NCBI RefSeq assembly: GCF_963668515.1
Contig: NZ_OY764866.1
Coordinates: 372,001 to 436,000, forward strand
Reading direction: 5' to 3'
Source of the DNA: an uncultured Ilyobacter sp.
Lineage (GTDB): Bacteria > Fusobacteriota > Fusobacteriia > Fusobacteriales > Fusobacteriaceae
DNA length: 64,000 bases
Part shown: piece by piece, positions 43,369 through 52,793 of the stretch
Numbering within the stretch: the first letter of the stretch is position 1
Layout of the letters: each line of letters starts with the position of its first letter
Notes under the pieces: generated by a model
What the model was told of the DNA's origin: nothing
Database searches by the model: none
Seen by the model: the letters and a program-made list of their open reading frames with translations, nothing else
Made by a program: the position numbers and the translations under genes

Positions 43369-45261
43369 TTAATTTTTTATCCTCCACTTTGCAGTAAAGA
43401 TATCATTTGCTCTGTTACTTCGTAAAATTATAGAAGTTCTTTTTTTGTCCACTGGGTTGTCTACAGTATCACACAGTATTAACCTCTTGTGAGTCAGATC
43501 CAACTCCACTGTAAATTCAACCTTATTTACTTTAAAGTCTAAAAGAGCAGTATTGCCTTTAGTTTTTACTTCCCTGACATTGGTTATGTGCTGGTACCCG
43601 TCTTCATAGTATCCCAATTCTGAATCGGTAGTTTCTAAATCACTCATGAACTCTACAGTAGATTCAAGGTGGAAGAACCAATCCAATGTTTTACCATCTT
43701 TAGTCTCCACTATAAATAGATCATTAAATCCATCTTCTGTTAATTGGACCTTTCTTTCAAAATTAACATCAGCTATTGCACCCTCGTATAGATCTTCAGA
43801 TCTTACGTGACAGGTTGTTTCATTAAATTCTAAAATGTTTCCTGTGGATATAGAGGTATGACTCTTTCCGTTGACAGCTACTGTATTGTGAGCTGCAGTT
43901 ACCCTATGCCATTCATTGCAGAGTCTAGACACATATCCAGAGTTTGATATATCCCTGCTTATAAGGTCTCCCCCTAGTGTAAGCTCTAAGTTCATCTTGT
44001 CAGCATGGGCATGGCTTCTCGCCTGGTGACCGTATTTTATAAATACGTTTACATTGTCATTTTTTAAGATACCTACATTTGAACTTTCAAAATTAGATGT
44101 GTCTGATTTTTCAGAAATGGCACCATTCATATCAAAGTCATTGTTGAACAACAGCTCCTCCAATGAAATTTCATTGTTATAGTAGTAAGGTTTAGCCAGC
44201 TGGGGATCTCTTCTCACTAGATCTGATTTTTCAATCTTTCTAAGTAAAGCTCCCATTTTTTCTTCTCCAAATATCTTGTATCCCAGGTGATATAAAAATG
44301 AGAATGTCTTTAAGTTGATGTCTGGCCAACCGTCATTGGGGTTAGGAAAGATTAAGTTGTCAAAAGCATAGTCATAGGCAGTTTTTAGCATCAACTCTAC
44401 TGTTGTCTCCACAATGGGGGCTTCATACTCATAAGTTTTGGCAAACAACAATAGATCTGCTATCCCCTCTAATGTAAAGAAACTATAGTACATTGACCCT
44501 TCATACCATATTCCTGATGTTACCCCCTCTGTCAGCTGCCTGTTTATATTAAATTCACTGTTAAAGGCAAAATCAATCATCTCTTCATCTTGGATTACAA
44601 AACCCATGGATCCTATTGCACAGACAGACCAGCATGGCTTGTTGTGGACCTTGTTTACCTGAGGAGCCAGTATTTGAAATGCCTCTCTAAACATCATTCT
44701 TACTGATTCTTTAAATTCCTCTGAAAGATCCTCTTTTAATATTTCCATGATTCTGGCAATCTTAACAACAATTACAGCCTCGTTTAATTCCTGAGGCATT
44801 ATCCTTGCATAGCCTAACTTACCTGTTGTGGTAATTTCTACTGCTGCATCTTTTGAGTGAACTGCAAAATCTGTATAATGCCTTGCATAGTAACCGATTA
44901 TTTTTTCTACATATTCTAGATATTTTTTCTCTTTTGTCGCCTTATATACAACTGCTGCATTAAGTGCCGTTTGTATAGCCTTTCCTCTATAAAAATAAAC
45001 CCACACATTGTCTAGCTGTTTACTTTTATATTCTGTTTCACAAACTGTACAGATATGTGTATGAGGTTTTTCCAAATTAAAATCTAATATGGCTCCATCT
45101 TCTTCACAAAAATACATGTGGCCCCATTCACTCATTTTATTGTAGTCATCATTAAATTTATCTGAGAAAATTGTGACTTCAGCACCCATATGTTGCAGCA
45201 TCTCTTGATACTTATTTTCTAACATGCCACTTTTTAATTTTTCTATATTACTGTAGTCCAT
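43369..45261 (-). CDS. Heparinase II/III-fold lyase, PL15-like exo-oligoalginate lyase
   Basis: A 630-residue alpha/alpha-toroid plus beta-sandwich lyase. Visible are an N-terminal HTHICTVCETEYKSKQ segment near residue 68 (like the Cys pair of PL15 proteins), KVHNKPCWSVCAIGSMGF near residue 202 (N-x-x-x-W cleft), SGIWYEGSMYYSFFTLEGIA near residue 249 (catalytic Tyr region) and GHQARSHAHADKMNLELTLG near residue 410 with WHRVTAAHNTVAVNGKSH. No signal peptide, so it is cytoplasmic. It would release unsaturated monomers from oligouronates, supplying KdgF, the next gene. PL15 rather than PL17 is favoured by the N-terminal motif and length. Confidence 0.85.
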   Translation of the reverse strand: MDYSNIEKLKSGMLENKYQEMLQHMGAEVTIFSDKFNDDYNKMSEWGHMYFCEEDGAILDFNLEKPHTHICTVCETEYKSKQLDNVWVYFYRGKAIQTALNAAVVYKATKEKKYLEYVEKIIGYYARHYTDFAVHSKDAAVEITTTGKLGYARIMPQELNEAVIVVKIARIMEILKEDLSEEFKESVRMMFREAFQILAPQVNKVHNKPCWSVCAIGSMGFVIQDEEMIDFAFNSEFNINRQLTEGVTSGIWYEGSMYYSFFTLEGIADLLLFAKTYEYEAPIVETTVELMLKTAYDYAFDNLIFPNPNDGWPDINLKTFSFLYHLGYKIFGEEKMGALLRKIEKSDLVRRDPQLAKPYYYNNEISLEELLFNNDFDMNGAISEKSDTSNFESSNVGILKNDNVNVFIKYGHQARSHAHADKMNLELTLGGDLISRDISNSGYVSRLCNEWHRVTAAHNTVAVNGKSHTSISTGNILEFNETTCHVRSEDLYEGAIADVNFERKVQLTEDGFNDLFIVETKDGKTLDWFFHLESTVEFMSDLETTDSELGYYEDGYQHITNVREVKTKGNTALLDFKVNKVEFTVELDLTHKRLILCDTVDNPVDKKRTSIILRSNRANDIFTAKWRIKN

Positions 45262-45279
45262 AATCTTAATCTCCTAACT

Positions 45280-47349
45280 TTATTTTTTTAAAAATAAATT
45301 TTCTGTTTTATTCCCATCTGCCAACTTTTCTCCTTTGAAAATTAAAGTAGATCCATTATTCATCCCAAATTTAGATACTTTATTTTCTGTTTCGACTATT
45401 ACAACCCATTTTGCATCTGTTTTTATATCTCCTAGCTCAACCTCTTTCTTTAAAGGATTAAACAAAAATGTTTCTCTATAAGTTTTGGCTTCTATGATAG
45501 ATCCGAAACAGTCCTTCTCTATAAACTTAGACACAGTGATTTCTTCCTCGCCAAATGTTCTCTGAGGTTTTAATATGTTGAAAAAATACATATCTTTAGA
45601 TTTTTCTCTGTTTTCTATTACCATTGTCTTCATTTTGGTCTCTCTGTATTTATCTGGCTCTTGTGTTGTCATTATTGCTCTTATATTGGTTTCTTTAGAA
45701 GAAACCGATTTGTTCTCTGGGTAAAGTGTAAACACCTCTAGTTTAGCTGGGCCGTTTTCGATAAGATATCTATCTTCTCCTGCTTTTTTAAATACAGTAT
45801 CGGAATTCATAAGCCAGCTGTACATATGCTCTTTTTCTGACTTCAATTGGTCTAGTATGTAGAAATGTCCGTTTTCTGTGTAAATTACATTTCTAAAGTA
45901 TTCTTTTAACTGTAATTCTTTAGCATACATCTTGGCAGCTTCTCCGCAGGCGAGGGTGATTCCATTTTCCGAAGCAAAATCCATTTTTGCCCTTGTTTCA
46001 TACTGAGTCTCCTTCCATATGTTGTTTCCACCTTCGTGTTCATAGCCCTTTCCGTCTACTATTACAATATTGTGTTCACTGGCTTTTACCGTCCTGTTGT
46101 AACCTTCATCCACTGCCAAGAAAGCATCAAAGGCGTTTAAGATAAAACTGTTATTGTCTGGGTGTTGATGGCTCAGTCCCCTTGTCTTCCATCCCAGTTC
46201 TCTGTCCATTTTCCACGATCTCTCCCACTGTTTCTTTCCACCGGGAGTTCCGCTTTTGATAGAAAAATGAATGGCATCTTTTTCCCAACCAGATCTCATT
46301 ACCACAAGACCTAGATCATCCCAGTATTTAACTAGAGGCAGGTTATCAAATTCTTGTTCTTCAACAGTTAGATCAGACCAAATAAGCTCAAGCCACGCTT
46401 CAGGCAAGATCCCGGGTTTCACACCTGATTCATACTGCTCTCTAAATAAAAATTCACTTCTTACTATATTTGCCAATTTCTGAGCATGACCATTGTTATA
46501 TTCAGCGGCAAACTTATAATACATTGCTGCTGAATGTCCACTTCTTCTGTCATGGCAATCCCCGTAGTTTATTATCTCCTCTAGATTAGGGGCTGCTTGG
46601 TATAGTCTATAGTAGAAAGTGTTTTGTAAAAATCCGCTATGTTCAAAGTAATTAAAGCCTTCTCTTTCTTTTAACAGGTGAGCGTACATGAGCAACCACA
46701 TAGCTCCGTATCTCCAGTAAACAACACCCTCATAATCACTTCCGTCATCAGCCATTACATCATATACTATTTTAAAGTTCTCTTTGGCATATTCAGTCCA
46801 CACCTTAGAGTGTTCACACTCTTCGCCTAGGGCATAACCTGCTGCTGCCTGTCCTGTTAGGTTTATCCAGTTATGATTTTGCCAGAAGGCTGTACTCCAG
46901 CCTTCTCCCTTTGTTTTCACGGCAAAATCATACATTCTTTCCCCTTGTAAAATTAATTTGTCTTTGATCAAGGTTCTTTCTTCTTCTTTCAAGTCATCTT
47001 TGATCCAGTCATAGGCAACTGAATAACCAAACATTAGCCATGAGGCACTTAAGTCAACATCCACTAGATGAGCGTGACCCCAGTGAGGATATTTACATCC
47101 GGTCAATATCCACCTTTTGGCCTCTTCTAAATAATGATCTTGCTTAGTCAGTATATAGGCCAGCGATAAATTGGCTGCTGCCATGCCCATGAAGGTGGAG
47201 CTTCCCTTTGGGTGTTCCTCTGTAAGTTGAGCAGCTGAATATAATCTACATTGTTCATACAGCCTTTTAAAGAATCCATTGTCAGTATTTTTTATTTTTT
47301 TTCTCAGTGTTTCTATATCTTGTTCTATAAATAAATACTTTCTATTCAA
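45280..47349 (-). CDS. Heparinase II/III-fold polysaccharide lyase, cytoplasmic (second large copy)
   Basis: A 689-residue paralog of the lyase at 37971-40097, aligned from the first residues (MNRKYLFIEQDIETLRKKI). Shared blocks are STFMGMAAANLSLAYILTKQ, AFWQNHNWINLTGQAAAGYA, DGSDYEGVVYWRYGAMWLLM and GLSHQHPDNNSFILNAFDAF. TTG 47349 is taken as start because GGGAG is 8 nt upstream and it aligns with the paralog's start. No signal peptide. It follows the symporter gene by 43 bp and precedes the PL15-like lyase by 18 bp. The two paralogs may differ in uronate preference (mannuronate or guluronate) or chain length. Confidence 0.82.
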   Translation of the reverse strand: MNRKYLFIEQDIETLRKKIKNTDNGFFKRLYEQCRLYSAAQLTEEHPKGSSTFMGMAAANLSLAYILTKQDHYLEEAKRWILTGCKYPHWGHAHLVDVDLSASWLMFGYSVAYDWIKDDLKEEERTLIKDKLILQGERMYDFAVKTKGEGWSTAFWQNHNWINLTGQAAAGYALGEECEHSKVWTEYAKENFKIVYDVMADDGSDYEGVVYWRYGAMWLLMYAHLLKEREGFNYFEHSGFLQNTFYYRLYQAAPNLEEIINYGDCHDRRSGHSAAMYYKFAAEYNNGHAQKLANIVRSEFLFREQYESGVKPGILPEAWLELIWSDLTVEEQEFDNLPLVKYWDDLGLVVMRSGWEKDAIHFSIKSGTPGGKKQWERSWKMDRELGWKTRGLSHQHPDNNSFILNAFDAFLAVDEGYNRTVKASEHNIVIVDGKGYEHEGGNNIWKETQYETRAKMDFASENGITLACGEAAKMYAKELQLKEYFRNVIYTENGHFYILDQLKSEKEHMYSWLMNSDTVFKKAGEDRYLIENGPAKLEVFTLYPENKSVSSKETNIRAIMTTQEPDKYRETKMKTMVIENREKSKDMYFFNILKPQRTFGEEEITVSKFIEKDCFGSIIEAKTYRETFLFNPLKKEVELGDIKTDAKWVVIVETENKVSKFGMNNGSTLIFKGEKLADGNKTENLFLKK

Positions 47350-47392
47350 AATTTTCACTCCCAAGCATTTAATTTTTTATTCACAGTTATTT

Positions 47393-49201
47393 TTAAACAA
47401 CCACTTCGCCCTCTGGTTTTGTTTCTTCTGTTGGTTTTGTCTCTTTAACTTTCTTAGGTCCTGCAGCTTTATTCAGTGTATAACCTACTGTAAATACTAT
47501 TCCTGCTATTGCTAAGAATACTAATCTTCCATATATTGGATTAGGAACCAATGATAACAAGGCTATTCCACCTGCAAATGTCATTATTAGTTTACCTAAA
47601 ATAGTTCTTTGGTCACAGTCTATTTCTGCACATTCTATATCACAAGAGACGACTTCTGTTTCCATATTTCCAAAGAATAGCTTTACTTCCTCTTCTCTTT
47701 TTTCTGTTTTATACCCTTTAAAGAATAATTGTGTTGTTAGGAAAAATCCTCCAGTTATAAATATGTGTCCAGCTATTCCTAAGACCACTTTTAGATCTGA
47801 TGCTTCTCTTCCTGAGAAAGGAACTGATAAACCTAGAGTTTTTTCTACTATCTCAGGAGTTAGCATTACCCCAGCTACATAGGAAACGACTATTCCTACT
47901 GCTATAGTTGCCCATGGTGCCCAGTCTGGAGTTTTCTTAACAAAGAATCCTAATAATGAAGGGACCAACATTGGGAATGCCACCAATGAACCGATATACA
48001 TCGTTGCATTAAATAAACTTAAATTCTTTAATGATGCTAAAACCAATGATACTCCAATTATTAAAAGTCCAAAGAGTAGTGTTAGCCATTTTCCTACTTT
48101 TAGTAATTCTTTATCATCAGCTTCAGGTTTTAAAACTGACAAGTAAAAATTCTTAACTACAATTCCTGCATTTCTATTTAGTGCCGAATCCATAGAGGAC
48201 ATAGTTGCCGAGAATATAGCTGCCATCATCAACCCAACCATACCAACTGGCATCTCATTTCTTACAAATATCAGATATGCGGCATCTCTTACTTTTCCAC
48301 CTAAGTTTTCTAATCCCCATGTGCTTATATCAGGATAATGTCCCGCAACATACCAAGCTGGGAAAAACCATACCAATGGTCCTATGGCCATCAATATACA
48401 GGCTAATCCTGCTGCTTTTTTAGCATTTTTTGAATCTTTTGCTGCGAAATATCTATAGGCTCCCCCAATAATACTGTTAGTTCCAAAGAACTGTTTTAAC
48501 ATTATAAATACAATCCACACTACAAAGAGTGAAAAATGGTTAACTCCTGTTCCCACTATTGGACGCATTGGCATTCCATCGTGTAATAATTGAGTAATTC
48601 CACCACCTTTAACGATTGCCACTATAGTTGAAATTACTGTAACTGCCATTATAGTCACCATCTGCATAAAATCTGATGCAATAACTGCCCAGGCTCCCCC
48701 TGTCAGTGACATTAGTAAAACTACTCCACCTGTAGCCATAATAGTATAAGTCATAGGAATCTTGAATACTGCTGCTACAAATATTGCTAAACCATTTAGC
48801 CATATTGCTGCACTTAATACACTTGGAATTATATTCATCCATGTAAAAACTTGCTCGTTAACTTTTCCGAATCTCAGTTTTATTGCCTCCATAGGAGTAA
48901 CGACTCTCAACTGTCTAAATCTTTCCGCGAAAAACAGGTAATTCATCAAATAACCCACTGCATTGGCAAAGAATAAAATTGTTATTGTCCATCCATCTGT
49001 AAAAGCTTTTCCTGCCGCTCCTGTAAATGTCCAGGCACTGAACTGTGTCATAAAAGCTGTTGATCCAACCATCCACCACAACATTTTTCCTCCACCAGCA
49101 AAATAATCACCTGTGGAATTTGAGGCAAATTTTCTAAAGAAATATCCTATTGAAATTAGGAAACCAAAATAAACTATTATTACACTGATATCTACCGACA
49201 T
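47393..49201 (-). CDS. Sodium:solute symporter (SSS family), probable oligouronate/uronate importer
   Basis: A 602-residue membrane protein with about fourteen hydrophobic segments. SSS features are DYFAGGGKMLWWMVGSTAFM near residue 30, the FSAWTFTGAAGKAFTDGWTI helix near residue 53, GGAWAVIASDFMQMVTIMAV near residue 165 and MMAAIFSATMSSMDSALNRN (Na-site helix) near residue 330. ATG 49201 is chosen for AGGAGG 6-8 nt upstream. First gene of an operon of symporter, lyase, lyase, kdgF and SDR. SSS importers of unsaturated uronates are known in alginate-using vibrios. The C-terminal TKPTEETKPEGEVVV tail is hydrophilic. Confidence 0.88.
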   Translation of the reverse strand: MSVDISVIIVYFGFLISIGYFFRKFASNSTGDYFAGGGKMLWWMVGSTAFMTQFSAWTFTGAAGKAFTDGWTITILFFANAVGYLMNYLFFAERFRQLRVVTPMEAIKLRFGKVNEQVFTWMNIIPSVLSAAIWLNGLAIFVAAVFKIPMTYTIMATGGVVLLMSLTGGAWAVIASDFMQMVTIMAVTVISTIVAIVKGGGITQLLHDGMPMRPIVGTGVNHFSLFVVWIVFIMLKQFFGTNSIIGGAYRYFAAKDSKNAKKAAGLACILMAIGPLVWFFPAWYVAGHYPDISTWGLENLGGKVRDAAYLIFVRNEMPVGMVGLMMAAIFSATMSSMDSALNRNAGIVVKNFYLSVLKPEADDKELLKVGKWLTLLFGLLIIGVSLVLASLKNLSLFNATMYIGSLVAFPMLVPSLLGFFVKKTPDWAPWATIAVGIVVSYVAGVMLTPEIVEKTLGLSVPFSGREASDLKVVLGIAGHIFITGGFFLTTQLFFKGYKTEKREEEVKLFFGNMETEVVSCDIECAEIDCDQRTILGKLIMTFAGGIALLSLVPNPIYGRLVFLAIAGIVFTVGYTLNKAAGPKKVKETKPTEETKPEGEVVV

Positions 49202-49443
49202 TTTCACTACCTCCTGATTTTCATCATATAATGTGAGACTACCTGTTAAAAATAACCAATGTGATTTATTTCTATACAATAAGCTTACTCTTAATACATA
49301 CAAAATTAAATATCTAATTTTTAAACCAATAAAAAAAGGATATAGAATTTTACTTCTATACCCTCGAGAACCTATTTTTATTAACTTAAAAATGTATATA
49401 TTAAAATTAAGATTAAAAATACGCTATCCCTTTTTACGTATAT

Positions 49444-51489
49444 TTAATTTTTATTTACAAAAAATTTACCTGGAGGTAGTCCTTTTTCCCTTTTAAAATT
49501 ATTAATAAAGGTCATTGTGTTGGTATATCCTACCATCAAACTCAAATCTTTTATTTTTAATGTGTTGTCAGCATTGTATAACTCTATGGATTTTTCTATT
49601 CTGTATTTCCTTAAAGATTTATTAAAAGTTTCATTTTTAATTTTCTTATACAAGTTACTGGCGTATTGGAGTGTTACACCCATATATTCTGCAAAATCTA
49701 GCAGGGAGATATCCTTTGCGTAGTTTAATTTTATAAATTCGTCTATTTTATCGTTGATAATCTTATTTGTATTATCCTTTGGTTTTGGTAAAGTTTCTAG
49801 TAAAGAATTAATAGATTTATCGACATTATTTCTCAATATATCCACCGACTCAGATTCGATTACAGCACTGAATAGGTGTTCGCTTATTCGTTTTTCCGGT
49901 GGCATACTTTCCTGTATTCTTCTGATTGTATTGCTTATCAATATTTTTAGTTTTTCAAATCTAACACTGGATATTTTTCTTTGTTCAAAATTCTCATAAA
50001 AGATATCATCATATATTTTATTTACATCATCGATTCTCTTATCAATAATATTGTTTATGAGTCTTTGCTCTACCCCTATAGGATAATAATAATCTTTTGA
50101 ATTTTCATTAATATCATCTTCAGATATAATTTTTTTCTCCCTCAACTGGAATTTATAGTCCAAAAATTTCATAAAACCGTTGTATTGGTTATATAATTCT
50201 TCTATTTTATATCCTTTTTTACTTAAAAATCCATTTATCTCCATATCGTATTTACTCTCTAAATCATCAAGTAAAACTCTTATCCTCTCTCTGTTTAATT
50301 TGTCACTTGGGACAAGTAAAGCTATAAGGTCTTTATCGATCAATAAAAATAACCCATTTTTCTCTTCAGTGAATTTTCCTATTTCCTGTTTAAAGGATAT
50401 GGCCTCTTCATCAGAATAATCATTTATTTCTGTGTGTCCTAAGAAAACTTTATAGGTTTCAGTATTGTTTTTAACTGAATTATCTAAATCTTTAAATTTT
50501 ATTATTCCCTTAAAAAAATCTACCAGCCCTTTATTTCTGATATATTTAACTGTTTTTTTATTAATCTCCCTTAATAATTCATTTTCTGTTTTCAATTTGC
50601 TATAAACTCTATTCATAGAACTTATAATATCGTCTTCCTTATTCTTTTCATATCCAAAATTACTCATCATTTTCATAATGGGTTTATAGGCGATACTGAC
50701 CAAAACTTTAGTTAATATAGTTAAAAATATTAAATTTAAAGATAAATATAAAAATATATCTTTTAAAAGCCTGGTTACTTTATTTTGTTCTGGGGTCTCT
50801 GCTTCTTTATAGTAAATTTGTATATTATTTTCTAATTCTTCATTTGATTTTACTAATTTTAGAATTTCATTACTATCAGTTTTTTCATCTGTATTTATCA
50901 AATTACCATCATATATAAAATACCATTTTCCAAATCTTTTATCTTCTGCATTTAATTGGAAAAAGTCATCATTTATGGTTAAAACATAGTAAATATTTTT
51001 TCTTAAACTGGGTTTTACGAAAAAATATTTCCCCTTGGATTTATAACCTTTTACCTCATAAATATTTTCAGGTAAATTATTTTCCTCTATAAAATCGTCC
51101 AATTCAAAGGTGTCATAGGGTCCTATCACATTTTTATTTTTCTTATCTAGTATGGCTAAATTACTGTTGTTTTTACTGAATATAAAATAGTCTGATTTTA
51201 ATTTCTGCTGTATGGTAAACATCGCCAGAGGATCAACCTCCTCTTTATAGGAAATTTCAGCTATAGCACGTTCTTTATCATACTTTTGAGGAACATATGT
51301 CAAAAATGAAATTACTCTAGATATTTCATTAAAAGATTTAGTTTTAAATTTATTTGCTTCTTCTAAATAGGCTGATTTGTCTTTTTTCCACTGTGTTTCT
51401 AAGCTATAGATTATATACATAGAGCTTGTGATGAACAAAATCAAAAGTATTGTTTTTTCTATTTTTTTCTCTCTTTTTTTTTCTCTCAC
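49444..51489 (-). CDS. Membrane-anchored AraC-family regulator with extracytoplasmic sensor
   Basis: A 681-residue regulator. TM1 is TILLILFITSSMYIIYSL near residue 13 and TM2 is DIFLYLSLNLIFLTILTKVL near residue 245; about 200 residues between them face outside. The C-terminal AraC DNA-binding domain has ISLLDFAEYMGVTLQYASNL and IKDLSLMVGYTNTMTFINNF then KREKGLPPGKFF. It starts with GTG 51489 after AAGGAG. This layout resembles Firmicute sugar/polysaccharide sensors of the YesN/YtdP type. Its position divergent from unrelated genes and next to the symporter operon suggests that it senses external oligouronate. Confidence 0.88.
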   Translation of the reverse strand: MREKKREKKIEKTILLILFITSSMYIIYSLETQWKKDKSAYLEEANKFKTKSFNEISRVISFLTYVPQKYDKERAIAEISYKEEVDPLAMFTIQQKLKSDYFIFSKNNSNLAILDKKNKNVIGPYDTFELDDFIEENNLPENIYEVKGYKSKGKYFFVKPSLRKNIYYVLTINDDFFQLNAEDKRFGKWYFIYDGNLINTDEKTDSNEILKLVKSNEELENNIQIYYKEAETPEQNKVTRLLKDIFLYLSLNLIFLTILTKVLVSIAYKPIMKMMSNFGYEKNKEDDIISSMNRVYSKLKTENELLREINKKTVKYIRNKGLVDFFKGIIKFKDLDNSVKNNTETYKVFLGHTEINDYSDEEAISFKQEIGKFTEEKNGLFLLIDKDLIALLVPSDKLNRERIRVLLDDLESKYDMEINGFLSKKGYKIEELYNQYNGFMKFLDYKFQLREKKIISEDDINENSKDYYYPIGVEQRLINNIIDKRIDDVNKIYDDIFYENFEQRKISSVRFEKLKILISNTIRRIQESMPPEKRISEHLFSAVIESESVDILRNNVDKSINSLLETLPKPKDNTNKIINDKIDEFIKLNYAKDISLLDFAEYMGVTLQYASNLYKKIKNETFNKSLRKYRIEKSIELYNADNTLKIKDLSLMVGYTNTMTFINNFKREKGLPPGKFFVNKN

Positions 51490-51898
51490 TTTTTACTCCT
51501 TTTCAAAAAAATAATCATCTCCTTAATATTATATCTTTTATTTCTGTTTTTATACCAAATTATTTTTATAATCCTAGGTTTTTATGCTAAATATTAAGGG
51601 GTAATAGTTATAAAAAAACCTTATAACTTGGCCTGTAAAAGATGAATTTTGATATTGATGTAGAAGTGGTTTTTGTAAAAAATCAGATTTTTAGGTCGGA
51701 AACTTCTTGATCTTTTGGGTTTTATATTTGAAATTAAAGTTGATTTTTTTTAAAATTGATAGTATAAATATCTTTATCTGTATCAATCTTCTCTCGATTA
51801 TTTTTTAATTTCTTGTATTAAAATAGTTAGGTGGAATTTTTGAAGAGTTTTTAAATCTTTTTATAGATCAATAAAATAGACGAAAGGAGGGCATCATC
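51490..51898. other. Intergenic region between divergent araC-type and gntR genes
   Basis: About 400 bp of A/T-rich DNA. I see no frame with a ribosome site other than the flanking genes, and no obvious hairpin terminator. It must contain the two divergent promoters, but no -35/-10 pair stands out. Confidence 0.5.
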
Positions 51899-52561
51899 TT
51901 GAAGAAAAAACCTTCGGTACTGGCACTTGAATATATAGAGAGAAAAATCCTTACTAGGGAGTGGAGACCTGGAGATAAAATTAGTTCTGAAAAGATCTTG
52001 GAAAAGGAGATAGGAGTGAGCCGTTCATCTATCAGGTCAGCGGTGGAAAAACTAGTGGGCCTTAACATGTTGGAGAAAAAACCTGGAGATGGAACTTATG
52101 TAAATATAATTGATAGTGAGAGCTTGCTCAATACATTTTTGCCACTGATTGCTTTTAGTGAGACTTCATACTATGAGATTCTACAGTGCAGAATGCAGCT
52201 AGATATTTTGGCTATAGAACTCTTTATAGATAATATGCTTCCCAAGGATCTTAATGAGTTAAAAAGTCTTCACATGAAAATGATAGATTCGGTAAATGAC
52301 AGGGAGAGGTTTATTGAGTTTGATATGGAGTTTCATAAGACCATTGCTAGAGGAAGTGGGAATAAGACCCTTTATCTCATGAGTAATATACTGTATTCGA
52401 TTCTAAAAGAATTTTCAAGGGAACAGTATTCTGAAATCCCCCTAGAAGAAAAATGTGTTCACCATGAAAAACTTTTTAAGGCAATTGAAACTAAAAATAA
52501 AAAACTTGCTGTATCTTATGAGGAGTCCAGTTTTTTAGAAAGTATGGCAGTTTTAAAGTGA
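51899..52561 (+). CDS. GntR-family regulator with FCD domain (FadR-like)
   Basis: A 220-residue winged-helix regulator. The HTH is ALEYIERKILTREWRPGDKI, SSEKILEKEIGVSRSSIRSA and LVGLNMLEKKPGDGTYVNII. The all-helical C-terminal FCD domain has QCRMQLDILAIELFIDNM, RFIEFDMEFHKTIARGSGNK (Asp/His metal ligands) and EKCVHHEKLFKAIETKNKKL. It starts at TTG 51899 with AAGGAGG about 8 nt upstream. FCD regulators usually sense carboxylates. It leads a locus with a tripartite carboxylate transporter, whose promoter regions share repeated boxes it may bind. Confidence 0.9.
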   Translation: MKKKPSVLALEYIERKILTREWRPGDKISSEKILEKEIGVSRSSIRSAVEKLVGLNMLEKKPGDGTYVNIIDSESLLNTFLPLIAFSETSYYEILQCRMQLDILAIELFIDNMLPKDLNELKSLHMKMIDSVNDRERFIEFDMEFHKTIARGSGNKTLYLMSNILYSILKEFSREQYSEIPLEEKCVHHEKLFKAIETKNKKLAVSYEESSFLESMAVLK

Positions 52562-52590
52562 TAAAATATATAGTTAAAAATTGTTTTTCC

Positions 52591-52642
52591 ATCAAAGCCC
52601 CGGTAAAGGATATCATCTTTTACCGGGGCTTTGATTATTTTT
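52591..52642 (+). terminator. Terminator of gntR, with an operator-like sequence across its loop
   Basis: A perfect 17-bp stem (52591-52607 with 52619-52635) is followed by a T-rich run. The loop and its flanks read AAAGGATATCATCTTT (52605-52620), close to the boxes at 53629, 53744, 57505 and 57589. Confidence 0.85.
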
Positions 52643-52793
52643 TTGATCTGTAAGTTTTGTATAAAAAAGTAATATCTTAAATAAAACAGGAGGTGTTTCA
52701 TTAAATTAACCGAATATTAAAGTGTAAATACTCTGAATAAAGTTCTTGTTATTTTTCGGTATGATTTATCTGCTTTTTTATAGGAAAGGATGT

